Shown here in pieces: positions 44,665-52,939 of a stretch of DNA of 64,000 nucleotides. Source of the stretch: an uncultured Allorhizobium sp. (GTDB lineage: Bacteria; Pseudomonadota; Alphaproteobacteria; Rhizobiales; Rhizobiaceae). Positions within the stretch are counted from its first letter, which is position 1. Each line of letters starts with the position of its first letter. The stretch is taken from positions 1,317,001 through 1,381,000 of the forward strand of contig OY288189.1 in the NCBI GenBank assembly GCA_958439205.1, in the 5' to 3' direction. Under the pieces are notes generated by a model. That model ran no database searches. It was not told the DNA's origin and was given only the letters and a program-made list of their open reading frames with translations. The position numbers were made by a program, and so were the translations under genes.

Positions 44665-45613
44665 GAAGTTCGACGAGCGACACCTGATCCAGCTGGCTGC
44701 CGTGGTGAAGACGGGCGGCGTGACCGAAGGCGCAGCCCTGTTGGGGCTCGCGCAGCCGGCTGTGTCTCGCACTTTGTCGATGTTGGAAAAGAGGATCGGA
44801 GAACCGCTCTTCATCCGGGGACGGCGCCCGCTGCAGCCGACCCCGCTTGGGATTGCGCTTGCCGAACATGGCCTTGCAATGCTCGCGGCCTCCCGCAAGG
44901 CCTCCGACCTGATGGAGAGCTTTCGCGTCGGCAAAAGCGGCGTCGTCCGGGTGGGCGGAAGTCCCTTCTTCATGGATTCCCTGATTGCCGGTATGTGTGC
45001 GGAGTTTCAGGCGACACATCCGGATGTGCGGATCGACCAGTCCTATGGCTATTTCCCGGATCTTCGCGCGGCACTGAAGGCCGATCAGATCGATCTGGCA
45101 ATCTGCCCCATCGATATTCTCGATGAAGGCTCGGGGCTCGCCTTCCAGCAGATCCTGCCTGGCCGCAATGTCATTGCCTGCCGGGTCACGCATCCGCTGC
45201 TCCTGAAACGCCGCCTGCAGCCGGCCCATCTTCTCGATTATGCCTGGGTGGCGCCGCCGCCGGGCAGCCCGCTGCTGGCAGACCTTCGCGCCCTGCTGCT
45301 CTCGTTCGGCGCGACCGAGATCCGCATCCGTTATTCCGGCGGGTCGCTGGCGAGCGTTGTCAATTATCTGAAAGCCGCGGACGCGCTGACTGTCATGCCG
45401 CACAGCGTTGTCTTTGCTCAGCGCAAGGAAAAGACGATCACGGCTCTGCCGATCAATATTCCGCATCCTGAGCGTGCGCTGGCCATCCTCAGACGGGTGG
45501 ATGCGCCGCGCTCCCCCGCTGTCGAGCAATTCTCGGCCTTCATCCGCTCCGGTTTCGACAACCTGAAACACCTGATCAAGCGGCATGAGGAGGCGGTTGT
45601 CTGGGGCAGTTGA
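44663..45613 (+). CDS. LysR family regulator of the hydroxyquinol operon
   Basis: A 316-residue LysR regulator, divergent from the nine-gene operon with 99 bases between. The N-terminal helix-turn-helix (residues about 4-63) has HLIQLAAVVKTGGVTEGAAL and QPAVSRTLSMLEKRIGEPLF. The effector domain (about 90-300) follows. It is a close paralog of the LysR at 48766 (for example both have GGSL-SVVNY and PHSVVF). Effector is presumably an intermediate of the pathway, such as hydroxyquinol or a phenol. Its start codon overlaps its own candidate operator, suggesting autoregulation. Confidence 0.9.
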   Translation: MKFDERHLIQLAAVVKTGGVTEGAALLGLAQPAVSRTLSMLEKRIGEPLFIRGRRPLQPTPLGIALAEHGLAMLAASRKASDLMESFRVGKSGVVRVGGSPFFMDSLIAGMCAEFQATHPDVRIDQSYGYFPDLRAALKADQIDLAICPIDILDEGSGLAFQQILPGRNVIACRVTHPLLLKRRLQPAHLLDYAWVAPPPGSPLLADLRALLLSFGATEIRIRYSGGSLASVVNYLKAADALTVMPHSVVFAQRKEKTITALPINIPHPERALAILRRVDAPRSPAVEQFSAFIRSGFDNLKHLIKRHEEAVVWGS

Positions 45614-45614
45614 C

Positions 45615-45634
45615 GGGCCCGCCGAAGCGGGCCC
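45615..45634. terminator. Bidirectional hairpin between LysR and binding-protein genes
   Basis: A perfect 8-bp stem, GGGCCCGC (45615-45622) and GCGGGCCC (45627-45634), with loop CGAA. It sits one base after the LysR stop and six bases before the stop of the convergent binding-protein gene. Confidence 0.7.
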
Positions 45635-45640
45635 ATCGCA

Positions 45641-46915
45641 TCAAACGAGCGCTTCCATCTTGCCGGCGGTCGGAATGTTCGGTGCCGTCTTGTTGTCGAC
45701 GATGACTAGATCGAAGGTGCCATCGTCCTTGCGCCGCCACTGACCGCCGACCAGCGGCGTCTTGGTGACATTCTTCGCCGCAAATGGCGGCACGCCCTGG
45801 CCGTTCCACTCGACGCGGCCGACGATCGTGTCGACTTTCGAAGAAGCGATCGCCGCTGCCACGGCTTCCGCATCTGTCACGTCGTCGACGCGTCCCATCA
45901 CATTGGTTGCCATCTCGAACAGCGAATGGATGAAGCCGATCGGCTGGGTCCACGGGCGGCCGGTCTTGGCTGTGAAGTCGGCAGCGAGTTCGCCCGCACT
46001 CTGGCCCGTCAGGGACGACTTGAACGGATGCTGCGCCGACCACCAGACTTCAGAGGACAGATTGTGGCCGGCGGCTCCCAGCGTCTCGACCGATTGCGGG
46101 AAGAGGATCGCCTTGGCGACAGTGACCGCCTTCGGATTGAAGCCCTGCTGCTTGGCCTGGTTCCAGAAGGTGGTGAAGTCGGGCGGAATGACGACGCCGG
46201 TGATGATATCGCACTGGCCATCCTTGAAGGCGTTGACCTGGGCGGTGAAGTCGTCGCTCAGGTTCTGATAACGGCCTGGATCAAGCAGGTCGAAGCCGGC
46301 CTGTGCGAGACCCGGCTTCAGACCGACATTCGGATCCCCCCAGGCATTGCCATCGGCGTCGTTGGGGAAGAGGCCGCCGACCTTTTTGTTCGTGTCCAGC
46401 TGGCCCCACATGTTGGTGAAAACGGCAATGACGTCTTCCAGGCCCCAGAAGTAATGGTAAGCGAAGTCGAACGGTTTCCAGCTTTCAGGATCGCCGGGAT
46501 TGCCCTGCTGTCCGATGAACCAGGGCTGCCAAGGTGCCTTAGTGGAAATGCAGGGAATGCCCTCTGCCTCGCAGGTGGTTGCCACCGGATTGGTATTTTC
46601 CGGGGTCGAGGCGACCAGCATCAGGTTGATTTCATCCGAGAGGATGAGTTCCTTCGCCACATCTGCTGCCCGGTTCGGGTTCGACTGGCTGTCCTTGACG
46701 ATGATCTCGAAGTTCTTGCCCGCCTCGGTCGCGAGGAAAGAGGCGATATTGTAGGCGTCGCTCTCGCCGAAGCTTGCCAGCGGCCCGGTCTGCGGGCTGA
46801 CATAGCCGAGCTTGATCTTGGCTCCTTGGGCGATCGCCGGTGCGGCAAGGCCCCCGAAACCATAGGCGAGACCGGTAGCAGCCCCCGCCTTCAGCAGTTT
46901 TCTGCGCGTAATCAT
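45641..46915 (-). CDS. ABC substrate-binding protein, aromatic-type (copy 2, no adjacent permease)
   Basis: A 424-residue periplasmic binding protein with a Tat-like signal (MITRRKLLKAGAATG, then APAIAQ). The mature sequence tracks copy 1 (41306) almost throughout (KLGYVSPQTGPL, IVKDSQSNPNRAA, APWQPWFIGQQGNPGD, GLFPNDADGNAWGD). It is the last gene of the operon with the hydroquinone dioxygenase and hydrolase. No permease or ATPase follows it, so it likely feeds the LivFGHM importer of the neighbouring operon. GGGAGGAGG precedes the ATG. Confidence 0.92.
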   Translation of the reverse strand: MITRRKLLKAGAATGLAYGFGGLAAPAIAQGAKIKLGYVSPQTGPLASFGESDAYNIASFLATEAGKNFEIIVKDSQSNPNRAADVAKELILSDEINLMLVASTPENTNPVATTCEAEGIPCISTKAPWQPWFIGQQGNPGDPESWKPFDFAYHYFWGLEDVIAVFTNMWGQLDTNKKVGGLFPNDADGNAWGDPNVGLKPGLAQAGFDLLDPGRYQNLSDDFTAQVNAFKDGQCDIITGVVIPPDFTTFWNQAKQQGFNPKAVTVAKAILFPQSVETLGAAGHNLSSEVWWSAQHPFKSSLTGQSAGELAADFTAKTGRPWTQPIGFIHSLFEMATNVMGRVDDVTDAEAVAAAIASSKVDTIVGRVEWNGQGVPPFAAKNVTKTPLVGGQWRRKDDGTFDLVIVDNKTAPNIPTAGKMEALV

Positions 46916-46945
46916 GCTGTCCTCCTCCCAGTTGTGTTTGTGAAA

Positions 46946-47608
46946 CTACGCCGCGACGCGGCGAAATGGCCGGCTTCCCTCCGCAAGGTCCTGCAGGATC
47001 GCGTCTACCGCTGCGACTTCCATCTCGGACGCCTGATGCGTGCGTCCCGGAAAAAGTTCGCATCGAAGCCTCGCCCGCGCCCTCCCAAGCGCCTCGGATG
47101 CTTCAGCAAAGGCAGAGACCGGAATCCAGGGATCCTGATCGGAGCCGGTAAGATAGACGGGCATTTCGTCGAGGTCTTGTGCCGGACGCAGGTCTGTCGT
47201 CTGGCCCACTCGGCACCCCGTGAGATTGACCATCGCCCCGTTCCACGGACCGAAAGTCATCGCATATTCAAGCGACAGGCAAGCACCCTGGCTGAAGCCG
47301 CCGATTAGAAGCGGCTTCTCCTTGCCGGCCGCCTGTCGCAGGGCCCCCGCGAGCCCATGGATGTAATCGAGTGACTTTTGGAGTTCCTCGCGGGTCGGAT
47401 CGGTGAGCGCATCGGTAGCCCGCGCCGCATACCAGGAATTGCCGGTGGCGCGCGGCAGGCAGTAGGACACGCCGCGCACCGAGAGCTGGCCGATGACCTG
47501 CTCCATCATGTCCTCGGGCGATTGGGTGCGCCCGTGGATGAAGACGCAGAGAACGTCAGCCTCCGCCGGTGCGATGCCTGCGGTCAGAGGCTCGCCATGG
47601 ATGGCCAT
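46946..47608 (-). CDS. MhqD-type carboxylesterase/phospholipase family hydrolase
   Basis: A 220-residue alpha/beta hydrolase (Abhydrolase_2 group). It has the nucleophile elbow GGFSQGAC with Ser106, candidate triad residues Asp159 (SDQDPW) and His191 (PGRTHQ), and an early HGRTQ oxyanion segment. It follows the PcpA-like dioxygenase by 13 bases. In Bacillus subtilis the MhqD hydrolase and MhqO dioxygenase are co-regulated and give resistance to methylhydroquinone; this gene pair has the same two families side by side. The substrate, possibly a ring-cleavage ester or acyl product, is inferred. Confidence 0.85.
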   Translation of the reverse strand: MAIHGEPLTAGIAPAEADVLCVFIHGRTQSPEDMMEQVIGQLSVRGVSYCLPRATGNSWYAARATDALTDPTREELQKSLDYIHGLAGALRQAAGKEKPLLIGGFSQGACLSLEYAMTFGPWNGAMVNLTGCRVGQTTDLRPAQDLDEMPVYLTGSDQDPWIPVSAFAEASEALGRARARLRCELFPGRTHQASEMEVAAVDAILQDLAEGSRPFRRVAA

Positions 47609-47621
47609 GATTGCCTCCGGC

Positions 47622-48578
47622 TTAAAAGTTTGCGGGCTCGAGGCCGGCGATCAGTTCCTCGCGGCGATCCTCGAACCAGGGCGGGAAGACCAGCGTGGTG
47701 CCGATGGCGTCTGCCGGCTCGTCCAGCGCCCAGCCACCTTCGACGGACCAGGCGATCTCGAAGAGCGCCCCGCCCGGCGAGCGGACGTAGCAGGACTTGA
47801 AGTAGTTGCGGTCCTTCTGGTCGGAGACGTCGGTGAAGCCCAGGCCTTCGATATGGGCCTTGAGCTTCAACTGGTTCTCCTCGTTGACCGTGTTGAGTGC
47901 AAGGTGGTGGATCGTGCCGCCCGAAAGCGTCCATGTGCCCTGCGGGCCGGTCGGCTGGTGAATGACCTCCACCATGCTCGACGGACCGTTGTTGTTCGGC
48001 ACGGAGAACATCAGTCCCTCGTCGCTGTCGGCCTCCTTCTTCATGCCCATTCCGACGGTCAGGAAGTCGTCCATCGAGGTCCGGTCGAAGACGGCGATGG
48101 CTGCTCCATAAATGCCGCGAATGCCCTGTTCCGGGCCAATACCCTGAGCCTCATTGGTGATCGGCGGGCGGATATCGGCCGGGCTTTCGACCAGTTCGTG
48201 GTCGATACCGCAGGGATGGGCAAGCGCAACGCGGGTGATGCCGAAGCGGCTGGTCTTGGTCGCCGGTATGCCACGCTCGTTCAGCCTGTTAACCCAGAAG
48301 TCGGCCGAACCGACCGGGATCGAAAGCTGGATGATCTTCGACTGGTTGGTACCACGCTTGCCGTAGATGCCGGGTTTCTTGAAGGGGAAGGTCGTGACGA
48401 TCGTGGAAGGATCACCGCTCTTTGCGCCGTAATAAAGGTGGTAGACCGGGATTGTGCCGTCAAACAATACTGTGCGCTTGATGGAATGCAGGCCAAGTGT
48501 CTTTGTGTAAAAGTCATAGTCCTCCTGAGCGCCATCGGTGCTCAGCGTGAGGTGATGATAACCCGAGATGAACGACAT
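47622..48578 (-). CDS. Hydroquinone-type ring-cleaving dioxygenase (PcpA/LinE/MhqO family, VOC fold)
   Basis: A 318-residue Fe(II) extradiol-type dioxygenase built of repeated VOC modules. The start at 48578 (GGAGGA upstream) is preferred over 48692. Metal ligands are expected in HHLTLS (His8/9), TIHHLAL (His224/225) and Glu274 (LFEIAW). PcpA/LinE hallmarks are DGTIPVYHLYYG, TTFPFKKPGIYGKRG, GTWTLSGGTIHH and YVRSPGG. Members cleave hydroquinones between C1 and C2 to give maleylacetate-type or hydroxymuconic products. It is divergent from the second LysR gene and heads a three-gene operon. Confidence 0.88.
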   Translation of the reverse strand: MSFISGYHHLTLSTDGAQEDYDFYTKTLGLHSIKRTVLFDGTIPVYHLYYGAKSGDPSTIVTTFPFKKPGIYGKRGTNQSKIIQLSIPVGSADFWVNRLNERGIPATKTSRFGITRVALAHPCGIDHELVESPADIRPPITNEAQGIGPEQGIRGIYGAAIAVFDRTSMDDFLTVGMGMKKEADSDEGLMFSVPNNNGPSSMVEVIHQPTGPQGTWTLSGGTIHHLALNTVNEENQLKLKAHIEGLGFTDVSDQKDRNYFKSCYVRSPGGALFEIAWSVEGGWALDEPADAIGTTLVFPPWFEDRREELIAGLEPANF

Positions 48579-48752
48579 GCTTCTTCTCCTCCAGAATCTG
48601 CAAATGCTAGGGCTGTGACGATCCCGGACACACGGGCCCTCCAACGGCATAAATTGCCGCGCCCGTTCTCCAAGTGTCGGATCGTATCCCACCCAATAAT
48701 CCGACTATACAGAGCCTCAGACCCTCTGTTGATAAAATTGCTTATGTTCGGT

Positions 48753-48767
48753 ATAGCGAATTGCTAT
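48753..48767. promoter_or_regulatory. LysR-type operator over the start of the second LysR gene
   Basis: ATAGC-GAATT-GCTAT, an exact 5-bp inverted repeat with T-N11-A layout. The ATG at 48766 overlaps its last two bases, the same geometry as at 44650-44664. Confidence 0.7.
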
Positions 48768-49764
48768 GAAGATCGATGAGCGTCACCTCGTCCAGCTTGC
48801 GGCCGTCGCCGAGACCGGAGGCGTCACGGAAGGCGCTGCCATGCTCGGCATGACCCAGCCTGCCGTTTCGCGCACACTATCGATGCTGGAGCGCCGGGTC
48901 GGCGAGCCTCTGTTCATTCCCGGCAAGCGGCCGATGCAACTGACGCCGCTCGGCCAGCAGCTGGCAATCCAGGGGCGTTCGATCCTCGGTGCATCACGCA
49001 AGGCAGTTGAGATTGTCCGCAGTTTCCAGTCGGGAACAGCCGGTCGCATCAAGGTCGGCGGTGTTCCGTTCTTCATGGATGCGGTGATCTCGCAGATGAT
49101 CGCAAGCTTCCAGCTTCGGGAGCGCGACATCATGGTCGAGCAGTCCTACGGCAACCTGCCGGATCTGCTCACCGAGCTCGATTCCAGCCAGATCGATCTG
49201 GCGATCACGCCGATCGGCAGTACGGATCTCAAGAGCGATTTCGAATTCCAGCCGATCCTGCCGGGCCGCAACGTGCTCACCTGTGCCGTTGGCCATCCGC
49301 TGCTGCGCAAGCGGCGGCTCAGCATCGAGGACATCCTCACCTATCCCTGGGTCGCGCCGCTGCCGGGCTCCCCGCTGGTTCTCGATCTGCACAATATCCT
49401 GATCACGCTCGGCATCAGCGAGCTCTCCATCCGCTATTCAGGTGGCTCGCTCCTGTCCGTCGTCAACTATATCGCCTCGACCGACGCGCTCGCCATCCTG
49501 CCGCATTCGGTGGTGTTTTCCTTCAAGGGCGAGAACAAGATCTCGATCGTGCCGGTCGACATCCCACAGCCCGAACGGACGCTCGGCATCATCACCAAGC
49601 GCAAGACCTTCCCCAATCCGGCCCGCCGCAAGTTCCAGGATCACATTGTCCGAGAATTCATGGATCTGAAGAAGGTCATCGAGCGCCACGAAGTCAATTG
49701 TCTGGGGGCAGGGGCCATTCCTTCCGGAGCGGGATCGCTAAGGCCAAGTCTCTCCTCGCCATAA
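48766..49764 (+). CDS. LysR family regulator of the hydroquinone dioxygenase operon
   Basis: A 332-residue LysR regulator, divergent from the PcpA-like dioxygenase (187-base gap). The helix-turn-helix has HLVQLAAVAETGGVTEGAAM and QPAVSRTLSMLERRVGEPLF, and the effector domain (about 90-300) closely follows the LysR at 44663. The paralogs differ at the effector face and the longer C-terminus here (residues 310-332), so they probably sense related but different phenols. The stop TAA sits directly at the A-run of the converging terminator. Confidence 0.9.
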   Translation: MKIDERHLVQLAAVAETGGVTEGAAMLGMTQPAVSRTLSMLERRVGEPLFIPGKRPMQLTPLGQQLAIQGRSILGASRKAVEIVRSFQSGTAGRIKVGGVPFFMDAVISQMIASFQLRERDIMVEQSYGNLPDLLTELDSSQIDLAITPIGSTDLKSDFEFQPILPGRNVLTCAVGHPLLRKRRLSIEDILTYPWVAPLPGSPLVLDLHNILITLGISELSIRYSGGSLLSVVNYIASTDALAILPHSVVFSFKGENKISIVPVDIPQPERTLGIITKRKTFPNPARRKFQDHIVREFMDLKKVIERHEVNCLGAGAIPSGAGSLRPSLSSP

Positions 49765-49796
49765 AAAATGCCCCGCACACCGAAGTGCGCGAGGCA
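49763..49796 (-). terminator. Strong terminator of the arabinofuranosidase operon
   Basis: On the minus strand a 12-bp stem with two G-U pairs (bases 49785-49796 with 49769-49780) and a UUCG-type loop is followed by TTTTTT (49768-49763). It lies 25 bases after the binding-protein stop and is the clearest intrinsic terminator in the window. Confidence 0.9.
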
Positions 49797-49821
49797 GGCC
49801 AGGGAGGCCTTTGGCAACAGA

Positions 49822-51132
49822 TCAGAGGTCGCCGAGCAGTTCGTTGACGCGGCTTTCGGCGGAGGCGAGGGCTTCGTCGACTGACTTGTCGCCATTGACG
49901 GCTGCACCGATTTCTTCGCCGATGATGTCCTGGATCGGGAACTGGCGCTGGACTTCAGCCGGAAGCGCACGGCCGGTCTGGGCAATCTTCGCGATGTTGT
50001 CACGATGCGGGAGTGCCTTGAATTCCGGCATGTCGAAGACAGCCTTGGCGGCTGGCAGGTGGCCGGTGCGGGCCCACTGGAAGTCGTTGTCGGCAAGGAA
50101 CTTGAAGAGCTTGCCGACGGCGTCGACCTGCTCGGGCGAGCGATCCTTCTTCGGCATGACCCAGCTGTGGCCGTCTGCATAGGTGCTGTCCTGGGCCGGG
50201 AAGAGCTGCGGGACGGGATAGACGGTGTAGCCGTTGAAGAGCGCCGTGCCTTCCTTTTCAGACTGCGCGACATAGTCGCCGATCAGCCAGGTGCCGTTGA
50301 CGGCAATGCCGCCTTCGCCATTGGCAAAGCCCGAGACCGCTGCCGCATAGTCGAGGCCTGTCGTCGAGATGCCCTGATCCTTCGTCGCCTTCATCAGTTC
50401 GACGGCGGCCTTGGCTTCCGGCGTGTTCAGCTTGATCGCGGTCGGATCGGAGAAGAAGTCGGAGTTCTGCTGCTGCAGCAGGGTGTAGAGCATGCGGGCA
50501 TAGGAGGCCGTTTCATTGGCCATGATCTGGATGAGATAGGGTTTGCCGGTCTTTTCCTGGAACTGCTTGCCCTGGGCGATCAATTCTTCGCCAGACTTCG
50601 GCAGCATCGGCGTGCCGTCGGCGTTGACGAGGCCGGCTTCCTTCATCAGGTTCAGGTTGACGTGGAAGAGCATGGTCCAGTTGTCGAAGGGCAGGCCGTA
50701 GAGCTGGCCTTCCTTGGTGACGCCATTGCGGCCAGCATCGGTGAAGCTCTCCGGCGAGACGCCTTGGGCTGCGAGGACTTCGTCGATCGGTTCGATCAGG
50801 CCGCGGCTCTGGTAATCCGAGATCGCCGAATAGTGCATGGAGACGACGTCAGGTGCTGCACCGGACGCGAGCTGGGCGTTGAGCTGGTCGTAGCCGGGCC
50901 ATTCGACCGTCGTCACGTTGACGTCGATTTCAGGATTGTCGGCTTCGAACTTGTTGACCAGTGCGGTGATGATGCCGCATTCGCCGACGGCGGCCGAGAC
51001 GTCGGTCACCGTGCCGTATTCAGCGTCGCAGGCGCCGAAGAAGCGCTGCAGCTCGATCTTGGTCTGTGCCTGCGCCGAGGCGCTATAGCCGAGCGCCAAA
51101 ACGGCGACGGTGGTCATCAGAATATGTTTCAT
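49822..51132 (-). CDS. Sugar ABC transporter substrate-binding protein (family 1)
   Basis: A 436-residue periplasmic binding protein of the carbohydrate uptake (CUT1) class. Signal peptide MKHILMTTVAVLALGYSASAQAQ. The domain includes WPGYDQLNAQLASGAAPDVV and GLPFDNWTMLFHVN, typical of oligosaccharide-binding proteins. An insertion near the N-terminus carries Cys35 and Cys52 (FFGACDAEYG, GECGIIT), likely a disulfide. It is the last gene of the operon behind two permeases, an ATPase and a GH51 enzyme, so the ligand is probably an arabino-oligosaccharide. Confidence 0.9.
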   Translation of the reverse strand: MKHILMTTVAVLALGYSASAQAQTKIELQRFFGACDAEYGTVTDVSAAVGECGIITALVNKFEADNPEIDVNVTTVEWPGYDQLNAQLASGAAPDVVSMHYSAISDYQSRGLIEPIDEVLAAQGVSPESFTDAGRNGVTKEGQLYGLPFDNWTMLFHVNLNLMKEAGLVNADGTPMLPKSGEELIAQGKQFQEKTGKPYLIQIMANETASYARMLYTLLQQQNSDFFSDPTAIKLNTPEAKAAVELMKATKDQGISTTGLDYAAAVSGFANGEGGIAVNGTWLIGDYVAQSEKEGTALFNGYTVYPVPQLFPAQDSTYADGHSWVMPKKDRSPEQVDAVGKLFKFLADNDFQWARTGHLPAAKAVFDMPEFKALPHRDNIAKIAQTGRALPAEVQRQFPIQDIIGEEIGAAVNGDKSVDEALASAESRVNELLGDL

Positions 51133-51208
51133 CGTATCTCACTCCCTTATGTCGGGCTGATTGCCCTGTTGAACAAAGCCGGCCGGCTCCTCCCCGGCCG
51201 GGTAGGCT

Positions 51209-52060
51209 TCACTTGACCGCACCGCCGGAAACGGCAGTCACGATGTGTTTCTGGAAGATCAGGTAGACGATCAGCGCTGGCACGCTGGCAAAGACCGCCT
51301 GGGCTGCGAGGAAGCCCAGGCCCTCGCTCTGGGCGAAGTTCGATTGCGACGAGGCAAGCCCCACCGTCAGCGTGTACATTTCCTTCTTGGTCGCCGAAAT
51401 CAGCGGCCACCAGTAGTCGTTCCAGCCATGCATGAAGGTGAAGATGCCGAGCGTTGCCTGGGCGGGCAGGGTCTGCGGCAGCATGATCTTCCAGAAGATC
51501 CGCCACTGCGATGCATTGTCGAGCAGGGCCGCCTCATCGATTTCCTTGGGGATCGCCCGGAAGAACTGGGTCATCAGGAAGACCCCGAAGGCGCCGGACA
51601 TGCCCGGCAGCATCAGGCCGAGATAGGTGTTGTGCAGGCCGAACCAGTTGAACATCTGGTGGCGGGCGATGATGACAGCCTGCTCCGGCACCGCGAGCCC
51701 GAAGAGCACGATGATGAACAGCGTGCGGCGGAAGGGAAACTCGAGCCGGGCAAAGCCGTAGCCGGCCAGTGACGAGAGGATAAGCACCATCAGCGTCTGA
51801 CCGGTGGCGACGACAAGGCTGTTGAAGAACCAGCCGAAGACCTGCGAGGAATGCCAGATGTTCAGGTAGTTGGCGATGGTATACGGCGCGCGGAAGACCG
51901 AGTCCGTGCCCACCATCAGGTCCTGGTTGCTCTTGATCGACAGGCCGACCAGCCAGGCGACCGGCGCCATCATCACGATGGATAGCAGGGCGGCACCCCA
52001 GAGCAGCGGCCTGTTCGTCGTCAGAACTTCCGGCTTATAGGTTTCGTTTGACTGGCTCAT
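51209..52060 (-). CDS. Sugar ABC transporter permease (MalG family)
   Basis: A 283-residue permease with about six helices and the ATPase-coupling EAA loop EAALLDNASQWRIFWKIMLP near residue 190. The late helix with LITFMHGWNDYW-type pattern (IFTFMHGWNDYWWPL) is typical of MalG. It overlaps the MalF-type gene by 4 bases and pairs with it. Confidence 0.92.
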   Translation of the reverse strand: MSQSNETYKPEVLTTNRPLLWGAALLSIVMMAPVAWLVGLSIKSNQDLMVGTDSVFRAPYTIANYLNIWHSSQVFGWFFNSLVVATGQTLMVLILSSLAGYGFARLEFPFRRTLFIIVLFGLAVPEQAVIIARHQMFNWFGLHNTYLGLMLPGMSGAFGVFLMTQFFRAIPKEIDEAALLDNASQWRIFWKIMLPQTLPAQATLGIFTFMHGWNDYWWPLISATKKEMYTLTVGLASSQSNFAQSEGLGFLAAQAVFASVPALIVYLIFQKHIVTAVSGGAVK

Positions 52061-52938
52061 ACGCCGTCCTCCGTCTTGCGCGAGGACACGACATATTGCG
52101 CCATGGCCGCGATGAGGATGATCAGGAAGAGGTATTGCGACGCTGCCGCTGCACGACCCACATCCCAGCGGATGAAGCCCACTTCATAGATGTACATGAC
52201 GAGAGGACGCGAGGAGCCGTTCGGGCCGCCATTGGTCATCAGCTGCGCCTGACCAAAGAGCTGGAACTGCAGGACGATCTGGATGATCGTCACCAGCATG
52301 ATGGTCCGTGCGATCGAGGGCAGGGTGATGCGTGTCAGCACCCGCCAGGGGCTGGCATTGTCGAGCGCTGCCGCCTCATAGAGATCCTGTGGTACCTGCT
52401 GGAGGGCGGCAAGGAAGAGCATCATTGGCAGGCCGATACACCACCAGACGGTTGCGACACCGACGGCAAAGAGTGACCAGCCCTTGGTCGAGATGAAGTT
52501 GATCTGCTCGATCCCGGCCTCAGCAAAGAGCACCGAGAGCAGTCCGTCACCCGGAATGAAGACGAAACGCCAGATCAGCGTGACGATGGTGACCGAAAGC
52601 ACCGAGGACGAGAAGAACAGTCCACGGAAGAAGCTGGTCGTGCGCGTTGTGCGGTTGAGTGCCAGCGCCAGGAACAGGCCCAAGGCGACCAGCGTGGGGA
52701 CGCTTACCACGACAAACAGGATGGTGTTGCGAAGTGCCTGCAGGAACACGGCATCGCCGGCGACCCTGATGTAGTTGGTCAGGCCGACGAACCGGCCGGG
52801 GCCGAAGAGGTCGACCTTGTGCAGGCTCAGCCACATGCCCCAGATCAGCGGAAACACGAGCAGGGCGATGAAGACCAGCAGATAAGGCAGGATAAAGAGC
52901 CCGTTGCTCCACTGGCTGCGGCGATAACTCTCGGCCAT
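52057..52938 (-). CDS. Sugar ABC transporter permease (MalF family)
   Basis: A 293-residue permease with about six helices (first around FILPYLLVFIALLVFPLIWG) and the EAA loop EAAALDNASPWRVLTRITLP. The start at 52938 (AAGGAGGCGG upstream) lies one base after the ATPase stop, indicating coupled translation. It forms the channel with the MalG-type partner for import of the presumed arabinose oligomers. Confidence 0.92.
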   Translation of the reverse strand: MAESYRRSQWSNGLFILPYLLVFIALLVFPLIWGMWLSLHKVDLFGPGRFVGLTNYIRVAGDAVFLQALRNTILFVVVSVPTLVALGLFLALALNRTTRTTSFFRGLFFSSSVLSVTIVTLIWRFVFIPGDGLLSVLFAEAGIEQINFISTKGWSLFAVGVATVWWCIGLPMMLFLAALQQVPQDLYEAAALDNASPWRVLTRITLPSIARTIMLVTIIQIVLQFQLFGQAQLMTNGGPNGSSRPLVMYIYEVGFIRWDVGRAAAASQYLFLIILIAAMAQYVVSSRKTEDGV

Positions 52939-52939
52939 G

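Noticed and set aside
44564..45586. Upstream extension of hydroxyquinol dioxygenase copy 2 to a 628-residue protein
   Set aside because: The extension runs antisense to the LysR gene, and a strong ribosome site plus family length support the start at 44563.
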